DNA of 64,000 bases from contig NZ_CP041352.1 in assembly GCF_009746125.1 (NCBI RefSeq), forward strand, positions 3,952,436 through 4,016,435, written 5' to 3'. This document shows positions 26,771 to 34,719 of the stretch, one piece after another; within the stretch, counting starts at the first letter, position 1; every line of letters begins with the position of its first letter. The position numbers and the translations under genes are program-made. Under the pieces are notes generated by a model. That model searched no databases. It was not told the DNA's origin and saw nothing but the letters and a program-made list of their open reading frames with translations. Origin of the DNA: Casimicrobium huifangae (GTDB lineage: Bacteria; Pseudomonadota; Gammaproteobacteria; Burkholderiales; Casimicrobiaceae).

Positions 26771-27220
26771 TATCGCGCCCAACCGAAACCGGAGTTTCTC
26801 TACACCTTGCGCCAGCTCATCCGTTGCACGCAGGCTTTCGAGCGCTACTCCGGTGCCCACGTAAGGCAGATGGGGTTGACCGAGTCGCAGTTTGACGTCA
26901 TCGCCACCCTGGGCAACACGCCGGGCATGAGCTGCAAGGCACTGGGCGAGAAGACGCTGATAACCAAGGGCACGCTCACGGGCGTGCTCGACCGCATGGA
27001 GGCGCGCGGCCTGATCAGCCGCAAGGCCGATTGCGATGACGCGCGCCGCTCGCACGTGGCGCTCACCCGCAAGGGGACGCTGCTCTTCGAGGAAGTGTTC
27101 CCGGCCCATCTGCAACACCTGCAGCGGGCCTTTGGCCGACTGGATGACAGTGAACTGAAGCGCCTGCGCGAAAGTCTGAGCCAGCTTCAGGATGCTTTTG
27201 AAAAGGAACATGCACGATGA
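26768..27220 (+). CDS. MarR-family transcriptional regulator
   Basis: 150 residues, the standard MarR length. The winged-helix region shows LTESQFDVIATLGNTPGMS, KALGEKTLITKGTLTGVLDR as recognition helix and the wing DCDDARRSHVALTRKG. It overlaps the downstream cytochrome b gene by 4 bases (ATGA), so it is part of the same operon and probably controls it. The inducer is unknown. No redox-sensing Cys pair is obvious apart from Cys in GMSCKAL and ADCDD. Confidence 0.92.
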   Translation: MYRAQPKPEFLYTLRQLIRCTQAFERYSGAHVRQMGLTESQFDVIATLGNTPGMSCKALGEKTLITKGTLTGVLDRMEARGLISRKADCDDARRSHVALTRKGTLLFEEVFPAHLQHLQRAFGRLDDSELKRLRESLSQLQDAFEKEHAR

Positions 27221-27921
27221 CCAAACCCGCCACTGATCTCATTTCCGCACCGGTGTGGGACGGTTTCGTCCGTGTATTTCACTGGTCGCTGGTTGCTCTG
27301 TTCGTCATCTCGGTGATCACGGGCAAGGTGGGCGGCAATGCGATTGCATGGCATATGTGGAGCGGCTACGCGATCCTCGCGCTGGTGCTGTTCCGCATTC
27401 TCTGGGGATTTGTCGGTGGCGAATACGCGCGCTACGGCTCATTTCTGTCCAGTCCGGGGCGGGCCTTTCGGTTTGCCAAAGGCTTGATGGGCAAGACGCA
27501 TGAATACGTCGTCGGCCACAACCCGGTGGGTGGCTGGATGGTGCTGGCGCTGCTCTTGTTGCTGGCCACCCAAGCGGTGCTTGGTCTGTTCAGCAACGAC
27601 GAGATTGCCACTACCGGCCCGCTGGCACGCTACATCAGCGACGAAGCCTCGATCAAACTGATGAGCCGGCATCGGCTGATTGGTGACCTGCTGCTGATCA
27701 TGGTGGGAGTACACATTGCCGCCGTGCTGTTCCACCTGTTCGTCAAGAAAGAAAATCTGGTGCGCGCGATGTTCAGTGGCCGCAAGGAATTGCCCGCAGA
27801 GCTCGCCCGCGAAGCCGAAGCCTCACGCAAGGCGTCGATGCCGCTCGGATTCATCCTGCTTTCAATCGCGATTGCCGCCGTGGCGATCGCCGTCAACTGG
27901 CCTGCCTTGTTCAAGTCCTGA
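27217..27921 (+). CDS. cytochrome b561-type membrane protein
   Basis: 234 residues with four to five membrane helices. The N-terminal WDGFVRVFHWSLVALFVIS and later MSRHRLIGDLLLIMVGVHIAAV contain His residues in the positions that bind haem b in bacterial cytochrome b561/Ni-Fe hydrogenase b-type subunits. It probably carries electrons between the quinone pool and a periplasmic partner. The next gene encodes a cytochrome c', a natural candidate partner. Confidence 0.9.
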   Translation: MTKPATDLISAPVWDGFVRVFHWSLVALFVISVITGKVGGNAIAWHMWSGYAILALVLFRILWGFVGGEYARYGSFLSSPGRAFRFAKGLMGKTHEYVVGHNPVGGWMVLALLLLLATQAVLGLFSNDEIATTGPLARYISDEASIKLMSRHRLIGDLLLIMVGVHIAAVLFHLFVKKENLVRAMFSGRKELPAELAREAEASRKASMPLGFILLSIAIAAVAIAVNWPALFKS

Positions 27922-27955
27922 TTTACAACCAACCCCAACCACATCTGGAGTGCAT

Positions 27956-28408
27956 ATGAAAACCCTGACCAAAATCGCGATCGCCGCTGGCGCCGTCGCT
28001 CTCGCCACCACCGCGATGGCGCAGCCGAAGCCGGAAAACTTCGTCAAGCAGCGCCAGTCGGCGCTCGCGCTGATCGGCTGGTACTTCGGCCCGCTCGGCG
28101 CCGTTGCCAAAGGCGAAAAGCCGTTCAACAAGGATGACGCCGTGCGCGCCACCAGCTATCTGGTGCCGCTGTCGAAAATGCCGTGGGAAGGCTTCGTTGC
28201 CGGCACCGAAAACGTTGGCAACACCAAGGCAAAGCCGGAAATCTGGTCGAAAGCGGCTGACTTCAAGAAAGCTGCCGACAACATGCAGACAGAAATGGCC
28301 AAACTGGCGCAGCTGGCCAGCGCGGGCGACGAAGCTGGCTTCAAGAAGCAGTTCGGCGCGGTCGGCGGCACCTGCAAGGCTTGTCACGACGACTTCCGCA
28401 AACAGTAA
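27956..28408 (+). CDS. cytochrome c' family protein
   Basis: 150 residues from the ATG at 27956, which has CTGGAG upstream and begins a clean signal peptide (LTKIAIAAGAVALATTAMAQ). The C-terminal haem motif CKACH in GGTCKACHDDFRKQ and the four-helix pattern are typical of periplasmic cytochrome c', a high-spin haem protein that binds NO and CO. It is last in an operon with the MarR regulator and cytochrome b, with its terminator directly after. Confidence 0.93.
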   Translation: MKTLTKIAIAAGAVALATTAMAQPKPENFVKQRQSALALIGWYFGPLGAVAKGEKPFNKDDAVRATSYLVPLSKMPWEGFVAGTENVGNTKAKPEIWSKAADFKKAADNMQTEMAKLAQLASAGDEAGFKKQFGAVGGTCKACHDDFRKQ

Positions 28409-28440
28409 TCGGCAACAGCTTTAGCTGTTTTCGAGCTGAA

Positions 28441-28468
28441 ACGCCCGCTGCATGCGGGCGTTTTTTAT
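28441..28468 (+). terminator. intrinsic terminator after the cytochrome c' gene
   Basis: ACGCCCGC (28441-28448) and GCGGGCGT (28454-28461) form an 8-bp stem with a TGCAT loop, followed by TTTTTATTTT. Confidence 0.92.
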
Positions 28469-28477
28469 TTTCTGCCC

Positions 28478-28545
28478 GAATATCGACTTTTATTATTTTC
28501 GCGTTTCAAGCCCAATTGGAATGCGGATTTCGAGAAAAAGCCGTT
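28478..28545. repeat. intergenic repeat family, copy C (shorter)
   Basis: Shares AGCCCAATTGGAAT, a GGATTTCG block and AAAAAGCCGTTA with copy B. It begins right after the cytochrome c' terminator. As in copy B, its right end reaches the stop codon of a minus-strand gene. Confidence 0.7.
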
Positions 28546-29281
28546 ACTCGCGTGACGCGACGTAGGCCCGCATGCGCGGCTTCAGCGGCGTCGCCACCAG
28601 CGACGCGTGCAGGTCGCGCAGGTCTGCCTCACCGGTGTTGGTCTGCAGCATCGCCTTCAGTTGCGCATAGGCCTTGGGCGGCAGTTTGGCGTTGGTCGCG
28701 GCGATTTCGTCAATGCGGCGCGACCAGGTCACTTCATCGGCGATCTCGGTGATGAACTGCTGCGCCAGTGCCTGCTCGGCGTTGATCACCAGCGCGTCGC
28801 GCAGGAACACGAAGGCGCGTTCGGCGCCCACGCGCTGCGCCGTGCGCCGAGTACCGAGGGCGAGCCCCATGCGCCAGCCCGGCATGCGAAAGCGCGTACC
28901 CGCGGTCGCCAGCCGGTAGTCACAGGCGCAGGCCAGATCGAAGCCAGCCCCGAAGGCGCCGCCGTGGATCAGCGCAATGGTGGCAAATGGTGCGTAGTAA
29001 AGCGATTGCAGCATGCGCTCCAACGCCATCAGGCGCGGGATCAGTGTGTCGTCGCTCTCGTTGTCGAGATTCGACAGGTCGAAGCCGCCGCAGAAGTTGC
29101 GGCCGTTACCACGCAGCGTGAGCACCGTCGTGCCGTCCTGTTTTGCGGTGTCGATCGCTGCCTGCAGCGCCACCACCAGCGGCGCCGCCAGTGAGTTGGC
29201 CTTGTCCGGCCGGTTGAGCGTCAGGTGCGTGTGGGTGCCGTTGCGGGTGAGGTGAAGCACGCCCTCTTCGATGGTACTCAT
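28544..29281 (-). CDS. enoyl-CoA hydratase/isomerase family protein
   Basis: 245 residues from the ATG at 29281, which overlaps the stop of the dioxygenase gene upstream by 4 bases. Crotonase-fold features are LTLNRPDKANSLA, the oxyanion-hole strand LRGNGRNFCGGFDLS and LIHGGAFGAGFDLACACDYR. The second catalytic Glu of classical hydratases is not obvious: the region after CDYR reads RFRMPGWRMGLALG, so it may be an isomerase or another crotonase activity. Substrate unknown. Confidence 0.87.
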   Translation of the reverse strand: MSTIEEGVLHLTRNGTHTHLTLNRPDKANSLAAPLVVALQAAIDTAKQDGTTVLTLRGNGRNFCGGFDLSNLDNESDDTLIPRLMALERMLQSLYYAPFATIALIHGGAFGAGFDLACACDYRLATAGTRFRMPGWRMGLALGTRRTAQRVGAERAFVFLRDALVINAEQALAQQFITEIADEVTWSRRIDEIAATNAKLPPKAYAQLKAMLQTNTGEADLRDLHASLVATPLKPRMRAYVASRE

Positions 29282-29850
29282 CGCGCGGCGATCCAGGGGG
29301 CTTCGTTGGAGTAGCCGGACACGAAAGGCTTCACCTGCTGTGTCGCCGTGTCCCACACGCTGCGCGTGACGCGCCCGATGTCTGCACCGTAGACGTGAAT
29401 GCTGATTGACGGCGCATCGGCAAGCGCATTGCTCACTGCGTGCCAGTCACCGATGGTTGGCGATACGCGGTCCACGCCGCCGCGTGACAATCGGTGCTGG
29501 TGCACGCAGCGCATTGCCGTGGCGCCGGGCACCGGATATTCCTCGCAGCGCTCTTCACCGCGCAGCACGCCCACCAGCCCCCAGACCGTGTGGTTATGTA
29601 CCGGCGTTCCCTGCCCCGGTGCCCATACGAAACTCTGCACGCTGTAGCGGCGCGCTGGATCGGCGTAGAGCAGGTATTGCTGATACTTGGCGGGCTTTGG
29701 CGCAGCGTACGCCGCGGGCAACCAGTCGTCGTGGGCAATCAGGGCCTTCAGTGCCGTCTCGCCCTGGTCAAGAATTTCCGGCTCGCTTGACGTTCGCGCC
29801 AGCAGCGCGTCCATGAAGTCAAGGAATTTCGTGAATCGCTGCGTGTTCAT
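29278..29850 (-). CDS. cysteine dioxygenase-family thiol dioxygenase
   Basis: 190 residues from the ATG at 29850. The cupin iron site is visible: GTPVHNHTVWGLVGVLRGEE gives the HxH pair, and SISIHVYGADIGR the third His. HNHTVWGLVGVLRG resembles bacterial 3-mercaptopropionate dioxygenases as much as cysteine dioxygenases. It oxidises a thiol to a sulfinate with iron and O2. It overlaps the enoyl-CoA hydratase gene by 4 bases, so the two are translated together. A step in thiol or sulfur amino acid breakdown is likely, but the linked CoA step is unidentified. Confidence 0.87.
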   Translation of the reverse strand: MNTQRFTKFLDFMDALLARTSSEPEILDQGETALKALIAHDDWLPAAYAAPKPAKYQQYLLYADPARRYSVQSFVWAPGQGTPVHNHTVWGLVGVLRGEERCEEYPVPGATAMRCVHQHRLSRGGVDRVSPTIGDWHAVSNALADAPSISIHVYGADIGRVTRSVWDTATQQVKPFVSGYSNEAPWIAAR

Positions 29851-29934
29851 GCGCCGATTGTAGGAGCGGCTGTGCCGCGACCTGACCGGCACGCATCAAG
29901 TGTTGAACATGACGCGGGCGCGGCCCAGCTGCTT

Positions 29935-31209
29935 CTACGGTGTTGCCGGCGGCACCGTGCCCTTGGGCCAGAGCACCCAGATTTTCGCGTTCTGCCGCAT
30001 GCGGCCGGCCTGTTCACCCGCCTTGTGGCCGGTGCCCCAGTAGAAGTCGGCACGCACCACGCCACGGATGGCGCCCCCAGTGTCCTGCGCAAAAATCAAG
30101 CGGTTGAGCGGCAGCAGCGCATTTGGCCAAGTGGTCGCGAGCCAGACTGGCATGCCCAGCGGGATGAAGCGCGTGTCAACCGCAATTGATCGCTCCGCCG
30201 TCAGCGGCACGCCCAGCGAACCGAGCGGCCCGGCGGGTTTGGCGTCAATCTCGCGGAAGAACACGTAGCTCGCGTTCTCATTCAGCAGTGCCGTCGCGCG
30301 GTCCGGATTGCGCGCGATCCAGCCCTTGATGCCCTGCATGCTGGCTTCTTCGAGCTTGAGCTCGCCACGATCCACCAGAATGCGGCCGACACCGCGAAAC
30401 GGATGCCCGTTCTGGTCGGCATAGCCCACACGCATGCGCGAACCGTCCGCCAATTCGATCAGTCCCGAGCCCTGTATCTGCAGGAAGAAAGCCTCGACAA
30501 CGTCATCCACCCAGGCGAGCGGCTTGAGGCTGGACGTGGCGGTCAACGCGTTCACGTCGATCTGGGCGCGATCAAAGTAAGGCACCACGCGTTTGCCCTG
30601 GGGGGTGTCAATCAGACGGCCACGCACCCGCTTGCCCCTTAGCTCCGGGTAGAGATCGCCAAGCTCGACGACCAGCAAATCGTCGGGGCGCGAATACAGC
30701 GGCACGCCAAAGCGCGCGGTCCTGGTGCGCGACCCTTTCAGCAACGGTTCGTAGTAACCGGTGATCAGGCCACGATCCTCGGCGTCGGCACGCGTCAATT
30801 GGTAGGGGACGAATTCGCTCTCGATGAATTCGCGCTGCTTCGCAACCGTTCCGTCGAACGGAAAGCGGGAGCAGGCGCTGATCCACTCCGGCTTGCTGCG
30901 CAGACCTTTGCAGTTTTCGCTGAAGGCAATACGAACATCCCGCAAATCATCGGCCTTCCAGCCAGGCAGGTCGGCGAACAGCGCGGGTGTCCAGCGGGCC
31001 TTGGGTTCCACAACTGGCGCCGGTGGGGCGACGGGTGGGGCCACTGGAGCAGCAACGGGTGCGAGAGTGGGCGCGGGTGTCGCAGCTACCGGTACCGGAG
31101 CGGATGCCGGAACCGGTGCCGGCGGTGGCGTTGCACATCCTGCCAGCCAGAGCGTCCCTACAATGGCGGCACACGACGGTACGGCTGGAAAGCGTGGAAA
31201 TCTCGGCAT
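29935..31209 (-). CDS. mltA: membrane-bound lytic murein transglycosylase A
   Basis: 424 residues from the ATG at 31209. A lipobox (TLWLAGC) is followed by a Pro/Ala/Val linker of ~60 residues, then the MltA domain (GLITGYYEPLLKGSRTR) and the 3D domain with the catalytic Asp (AQDTGGAIRGVVRADFYWG). It cleaves peptidoglycan to 1,6-anhydromuropeptides at the outer membrane. Its start codon overlaps that of a divergent small gene by two bases, so its promoter must lie inside that gene. Confidence 0.94.
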   Translation of the reverse strand: MPRFPRFPAVPSCAAIVGTLWLAGCATPPPAPVPASAPVPVAATPAPTLAPVAAPVAPPVAPPAPVVEPKARWTPALFADLPGWKADDLRDVRIAFSENCKGLRSKPEWISACSRFPFDGTVAKQREFIESEFVPYQLTRADAEDRGLITGYYEPLLKGSRTRTARFGVPLYSRPDDLLVVELGDLYPELRGKRVRGRLIDTPQGKRVVPYFDRAQIDVNALTATSSLKPLAWVDDVVEAFFLQIQGSGLIELADGSRMRVGYADQNGHPFRGVGRILVDRGELKLEEASMQGIKGWIARNPDRATALLNENASYVFFREIDAKPAGPLGSLGVPLTAERSIAVDTRFIPLGMPVWLATTWPNALLPLNRLIFAQDTGGAIRGVVRADFYWGTGHKAGEQAGRMRQNAKIWVLWPKGTVPPATP

Positions 31210-31393
31210 GATCGAAAGCGGATTCTGGATTTTCCTGGTGGAAACGCTGGGCATCGGCGGCATGTTTGTTGCGCTCATCTGGTGGGTCGTGCGCGGTAGC
31301 GATTCACGGCACCGCAAGCTGGCTGAACACGATGCCAAAGCTGCCGCCGAAGCGGGCAAAAATCCCACTTCTGACACGACGCCGAAGACCTGA
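31208..31393 (+). CDS. small single-pass membrane protein
   Basis: 61 residues: an N-terminal hydrophobic helix (GFWIFLVETLGIGGMFVALI) followed by a charged tail (RGSDSRHRKLAEHDAKAAAE). The ATG shares two bases with the mltA start on the other strand, and the stop is directly next to the apaG stop. The hydrophobic-then-charged pattern and intact frame favour a real gene, possibly tied to envelope metabolism through its neighbours. Function unknown. Confidence 0.65.
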   Translation: MIESGFWIFLVETLGIGGMFVALIWWVVRGSDSRHRKLAEHDAKAAAEAGKNPTSDTTPKT

Positions 31394-31768
31394 TCAGTGC
31401 AGCACCCGCTTCGCTGACAGGACGAACTTCGGGATTGGCGCGTCAAACTTGACGCCATCGTCCGCCACAAACTGGTAGCTGCCCTGCATCGTCCCCACCG
31501 GCGTCTTGAACTGCGATCCGCTGGTGTACTCGTAGGACTCGCCGGGTGCGAGCTTGGGCTGCTGGCCAACGACACCGGCGCCGCGCACTTCTTCAACCTT
31601 GCCGTCGGCATCAGTGATGACCCAGTGCCGTGACAGCAACTGCACCGCCACCTCGCCGACGTTCTCGATGCGAATGTGATACGCGAAGACATACTGATCG
31701 TTGGCCGGATCGCTCTGATCGGCCAAGTAAAATGGGGTCGGATCAACCTTGATGCTGTAGCGGTTCAC
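31394..31768 (-). CDS. apaG: ApaG/CorD family protein
   Basis: 124 residues, full length. Diagnostic stretches are [58 protein letters not shown] and the C-terminal [12 protein letters not shown]. It forms a fibronectin type III-like beta sandwich; role uncertain, linked to cobalt and magnesium efflux in enterobacteria. It is divergent from rpe across 32 bases, an order common in Burkholderiales. Confidence 0.96.
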   Translation of the reverse strand: MNRYSIKVDPTPFYLADQSDPANDQYVFAYHIRIENVGEVAVQLLSRHWVITDADGKVEEVRGAGVVGQQPKLAPGESYEYTSGSQFKTPVGTMQGSYQFVADDGVKFDAPIPKFVLSAKRVLH

Positions 31769-31800
31769 TGCGGCGGTATCTCTCTCAATCGGATCTCAGA

Positions 31801-32481
31801 TTGTCTCGCAACTACCAGATCGCACCGTCCATCCTGTCCGCCGACTTCGCGCGCCTCGGCGACGAAGTGCGCGCCGTGATCGCGGCGGGTGCTGACCTCA
31901 TCCATTTCGACGTGATGGACAACCATTACGTTCCCAATCTGACCATCGGCCCGATGGTGTGCAGCGCCATCAAGCCGCACGTGGGGACAACACCGATCGA
32001 CGTGCACCTGATGGTGAAGCCGGTCGATGCCATCATCCCGGAATTCGCCAAGGCCGGCGCCAACATCATCAGCTTCCACCCGGAAGCGAGCGAGCATATC
32101 GACCGCACCATCGCGCTGATTCGCGACTGCGGTTGCCGGCCGGGCCTTGTATTCAATCCGGCAACGCCACTTTCCTACCTCGACTACACGCTGGACAAGC
32201 TTGATCTGGTGCTGCTGATGAGCGTGAACCCCGGCTTCGGCGGGCAGAAATTCATCGACGGCGTGCTACCAAAGGTTGCCGAAGTGCGTCGGCGCATTGA
32301 TGCGTCCGGTAAATCCATCCTGCTCGAAGTCGACGGTGGCATCAAGGCCGACAACATCGCGAAAGTTGCGGCGGCCGGTGCCGATACCTTTGTGGCGGGT
32401 AGCGCGATTTACGGTGCGAACGACTACGCTGCTGCCATCCGCAATATGCGCAGCGCACTGACATCACACGTATCCGCGTGA
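31801..32481 (+). CDS. rpe: ribulose-phosphate 3-epimerase
   Basis: 226 residues, starting with TTG. It interconverts ribulose 5-phosphate and xylulose 5-phosphate in the pentose phosphate pathway. TIM-barrel motifs are [39 protein letters not shown] and [12 protein letters not shown], with the metal-binding His and catalytic Asp residues in place, and VDGGI near the phosphate site. It is the first gene of the rpe-gph-trp cluster. Confidence 0.97.
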   Translation: MSRNYQIAPSILSADFARLGDEVRAVIAAGADLIHFDVMDNHYVPNLTIGPMVCSAIKPHVGTTPIDVHLMVKPVDAIIPEFAKAGANIISFHPEASEHIDRTIALIRDCGCRPGLVFNPATPLSYLDYTLDKLDLVLLMSVNPGFGGQKFIDGVLPKVAEVRRRIDASGKSILLEVDGGIKADNIAKVAAAGADTFVAGSAIYGANDYAAAIRNMRSALTSHVSA

Positions 32482-32579
32482 TACGCCGCGACTGACCGGC
32501 CGTCGCAAGTGTTCCATCGCAAATGTCCGCCCCGGCGCCCTTGAACGATTCTGCGCGAGACGCTCCGGCGCGGCTGCGA

Positions 32580-33779
32580 ATGAGAACTGCGTTCGACGCT
32601 TGCACGTTGCTCATCTTCGCCGCGCTGGCCGGATGCGCAACAACCAGTGATCATGCGGTCGCCGGCCACACGTTGACGACCGAGGAGCGTTGGCAACTCG
32701 CACTGCACTCGCAGGACCGGCCAGGCGTCCGGGTGAATGTAATGAAGCCGTCCGCGCAACCGATGCCTCTCGCGACACCGCGAACAGCGCTGCCATTGAC
32801 ATGGAATTTGCAAGGAAAGTCGCTTTCGATTGACGACTATTTTCAGCGTCATCCGGTGATGGCTTTGCTGATCGCCAAAGACGGTGAAATCGTGTTTGAG
32901 CGCTATCAGTTCGGATTGACAGCCGAGCATCGTTTTCTTTCGAATTCGATGGCCAAATCGATCACCGGCCTGGGAATGGGGTTGGCAAGAGCGGATGGCT
33001 TCATCCCGAGCTTCGATGCGCTGGCGCAAACCTACCTACCGCAATTGACCGGCACGGCCTACGGCGAGACAACGCTGCAAAACCTCATGAACATGGCCTC
33101 CGGGGTGAAGTACGAGGAGACGTACAAACCAGGCGACGACCATGGGAAGTTCCGGATGGCTGCCAATCGCGTGGGTGTCGTACTCGGTGCGAAAGCGTTC
33201 AACGTTCGGGAGGCACCACAGGGCACCCGATTCCACTACGCAAGCATTGAAACTTCGCTGATCGGCGCGGTGCTTCAGACGGCGACGCGTGAGAGTCTCG
33301 CCCGTTATCTGGAGCCCCGGCTGTGGCAGGCGATAGGGGCCGAGGGTACAGCAACCTGGTTCCTCGACGGCGCCGGCCTGGAAAATGCCGCTGGCGGCGT
33401 GCGCGCGTTGCCTCGTGACTATTTGCGACTGGGCATCGTTCTTGCCAATGACGGTCAACGGCCCGACACCGGCAAACAGGTCATTCCGCGTGAATTCCTG
33501 CTCGACAGCACGGACTGGCATCGCGTCGCTGCGGCGTTCCGTCCACGAAATCCGTCGTCGTACTACGGGTACAGCAACTACTTCTGGCTGGAGAATTCGC
33601 GGGCGCGGCGTTTCATGCTGCTGGGCATTCACGGCCAGGCGATATTCGTAGATCCCGCGCACCGTCTGGTGATGGTTCATCTTGCCGCCAGCGAGCACGC
33701 CAAGGTCGGAGAAGGAACGATGGGCAACGAGCGGGCGGCATTGTGGCGAGCTGTCGTGCAACACTACGGCAAATGGTGA
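32580..33779 (+). CDS. serine-hydrolase lipoprotein of the beta-lactamase/NylB fold
   Basis: 399 residues from the ATG at 32580 with a lipobox (LIFAALAGCATT); an in-frame ATG 57 bases upstream is possible. The SxxK nucleophile motif is SMAKSITGLG, the Tyr motif YASIETS, and the third box is HGQAIFVDPAHRLV instead of KTG, as in 6-aminohexanoate-dimer hydrolase and related class C esterases. It is expected to hydrolyse an ester or amide at the envelope. It is an addition between rpe and gph, which are normally adjacent in relatives. Confidence 0.87.
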   Translation: MRTAFDACTLLIFAALAGCATTSDHAVAGHTLTTEERWQLALHSQDRPGVRVNVMKPSAQPMPLATPRTALPLTWNLQGKSLSIDDYFQRHPVMALLIAKDGEIVFERYQFGLTAEHRFLSNSMAKSITGLGMGLARADGFIPSFDALAQTYLPQLTGTAYGETTLQNLMNMASGVKYEETYKPGDDHGKFRMAANRVGVVLGAKAFNVREAPQGTRFHYASIETSLIGAVLQTATRESLARYLEPRLWQAIGAEGTATWFLDGAGLENAAGGVRALPRDYLRLGIVLANDGQRPDTGKQVIPREFLLDSTDWHRVAAAFRPRNPSSYYGYSNYFWLENSRARRFMLLGIHGQAIFVDPAHRLVMVHLAASEHAKVGEGTMGNERAALWRAVVQHYGKW

Positions 33780-33824
33780 GTCCCGAGCCAGCCTGACACC
33801 GCACCGATTGCAAAACACAACATC

Positions 33825-34496
33825 ATGAGTCTGCACCACATCAAAGCCATCGCCATCGATCTCGATGGCACACTGCTCGACACCATTCCCGATCTCTGCG
33901 CATCGGTCAATCTGGTGCTTGACGAGATGGGCCACGAGCCGCTGCCGATTGATCTGGTCAAGACCTTCGTTGGCAAGGGCCTGATGGCCCACGTCGGCAA
34001 GTCGCTGCGCCACGCGCTGCGCCGCGAGCCGAGTGATGCCGAGCTGGAGCATGCGCTGATGCTCTACCGGCAGTTCTACTTTGAGCACATTGCCGACAGC
34101 ACGTCGATTTACCCCGGCGTGCTGGAAGGGCTCAATGCATTTCGCGATCGCGGGTTACCGCTGTCGGTCGTCACCAACAAATGGACGACCTACAGCGAGG
34201 CGCTGCTCAAACACTTTAATCTGACCCAGTACTTCGATCACATCGTCTGCGGCGACATGCTGGCCACCAACAAGCCCGACCCCGGCATGATTTTCTGGTC
34301 TGCCGGGCAGCATCGCGTGCATCCGGCGCAGATGCTGATGGTCGGTGACTCCGGCAATGACAGCCGCGCCGCGCAGGCGGCGGGCTCGCCGGTGGTGCTG
34401 CTGACCTATGGCTACAGCGAGGGCGAAAATCTTGCCGATTTGCGCGCAAACGCAATCGTGGATACATTTACGGACATTGCTGCGTTGCTCGATTGA
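33825..34496 (+). CDS. gph: phosphoglycolate phosphatase
   Basis: 223 residues. HAD motifs: DLDGTLLDT, SVVTNKWTTY and GDSGNDSRAAQAAG, with the helical cap domain of the Gph subgroup. It removes phosphate from 2-phosphoglycolate. Its place immediately ahead of the trp leader and trpE is a recurring order in betaproteobacteria. Confidence 0.94.
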   Translation: MSLHHIKAIAIDLDGTLLDTIPDLCASVNLVLDEMGHEPLPIDLVKTFVGKGLMAHVGKSLRHALRREPSDAELEHALMLYRQFYFEHIADSTSIYPGVLEGLNAFRDRGLPLSVVTNKWTTYSEALLKHFNLTQYFDHIVCGDMLATNKPDPGMIFWSAGQHRVHPAQMLMVGDSGNDSRAAQAAGSPVVLLTYGYSEGENLADLRANAIVDTFTDIAALLD

Positions 34497-34531
34497 CGAG
34501 TAGCGAGCGCTGAAAGCGAAAAGCTCACAAC

Positions 34532-34585
34532 ATGTTCCCGTCGGTCCGTTCCTGGTGGCAAAGCTCTGGAGGTTGGTGGCGTTAG
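34532..34585 (+). CDS. trpL: trp operon leader peptide with four Trp codons
   Basis: A 17-codon frame, MFPSVRSWWQSSGGWWR then TAG, in the 223-base gap between gph and trpE. Four Trp in 17 residues, as two tandem pairs, is far above chance and is the hallmark of a transcription-attenuation leader: a ribosome short of charged tRNA-Trp would stall there. No strong Shine-Dalgarno precedes the ATG (GCGAAAAG lies upstream). Confidence 0.85.
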   Translation: MFPSVRSWWQSSGGWWR

Positions 34586-34690
34586 CCTGCCAACAATGCT
34601 TTGCGCTGGTTGCGAGCGCATGCGTCCGGCCCCCGGACGCCGCAACAACAAGAACCCGACTCTGATACTGGATGCCGCAACGAAAGCGGC
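34572..34690 (+). promoter_or_regulatory. putative trp attenuator region
   Basis: Several overlapping stems follow or include the Trp codons. GTTGG (34572-34576) pairs with CCAAC (about 34590-34594) over the second Trp pair. TGCGCT (34602-34607) pairs with AGCGCA (34615-34620). GCGTCCGG (34622-34629) pairs with CCGGACGC (34633-34640) around a CCC loop. The last is the best terminator-like hairpin, but CGCAACAACAAG follows rather than a T-tract, so termination may be Rho-assisted or the switch may work on translation. GCCGC/GCGGC pairing near 34674-34690 is a further candidate. Confidence 0.6.
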
Positions 34691-34719
34691 GATCCCTCCC
34701 CTCCGGAGCATGTTGCACC

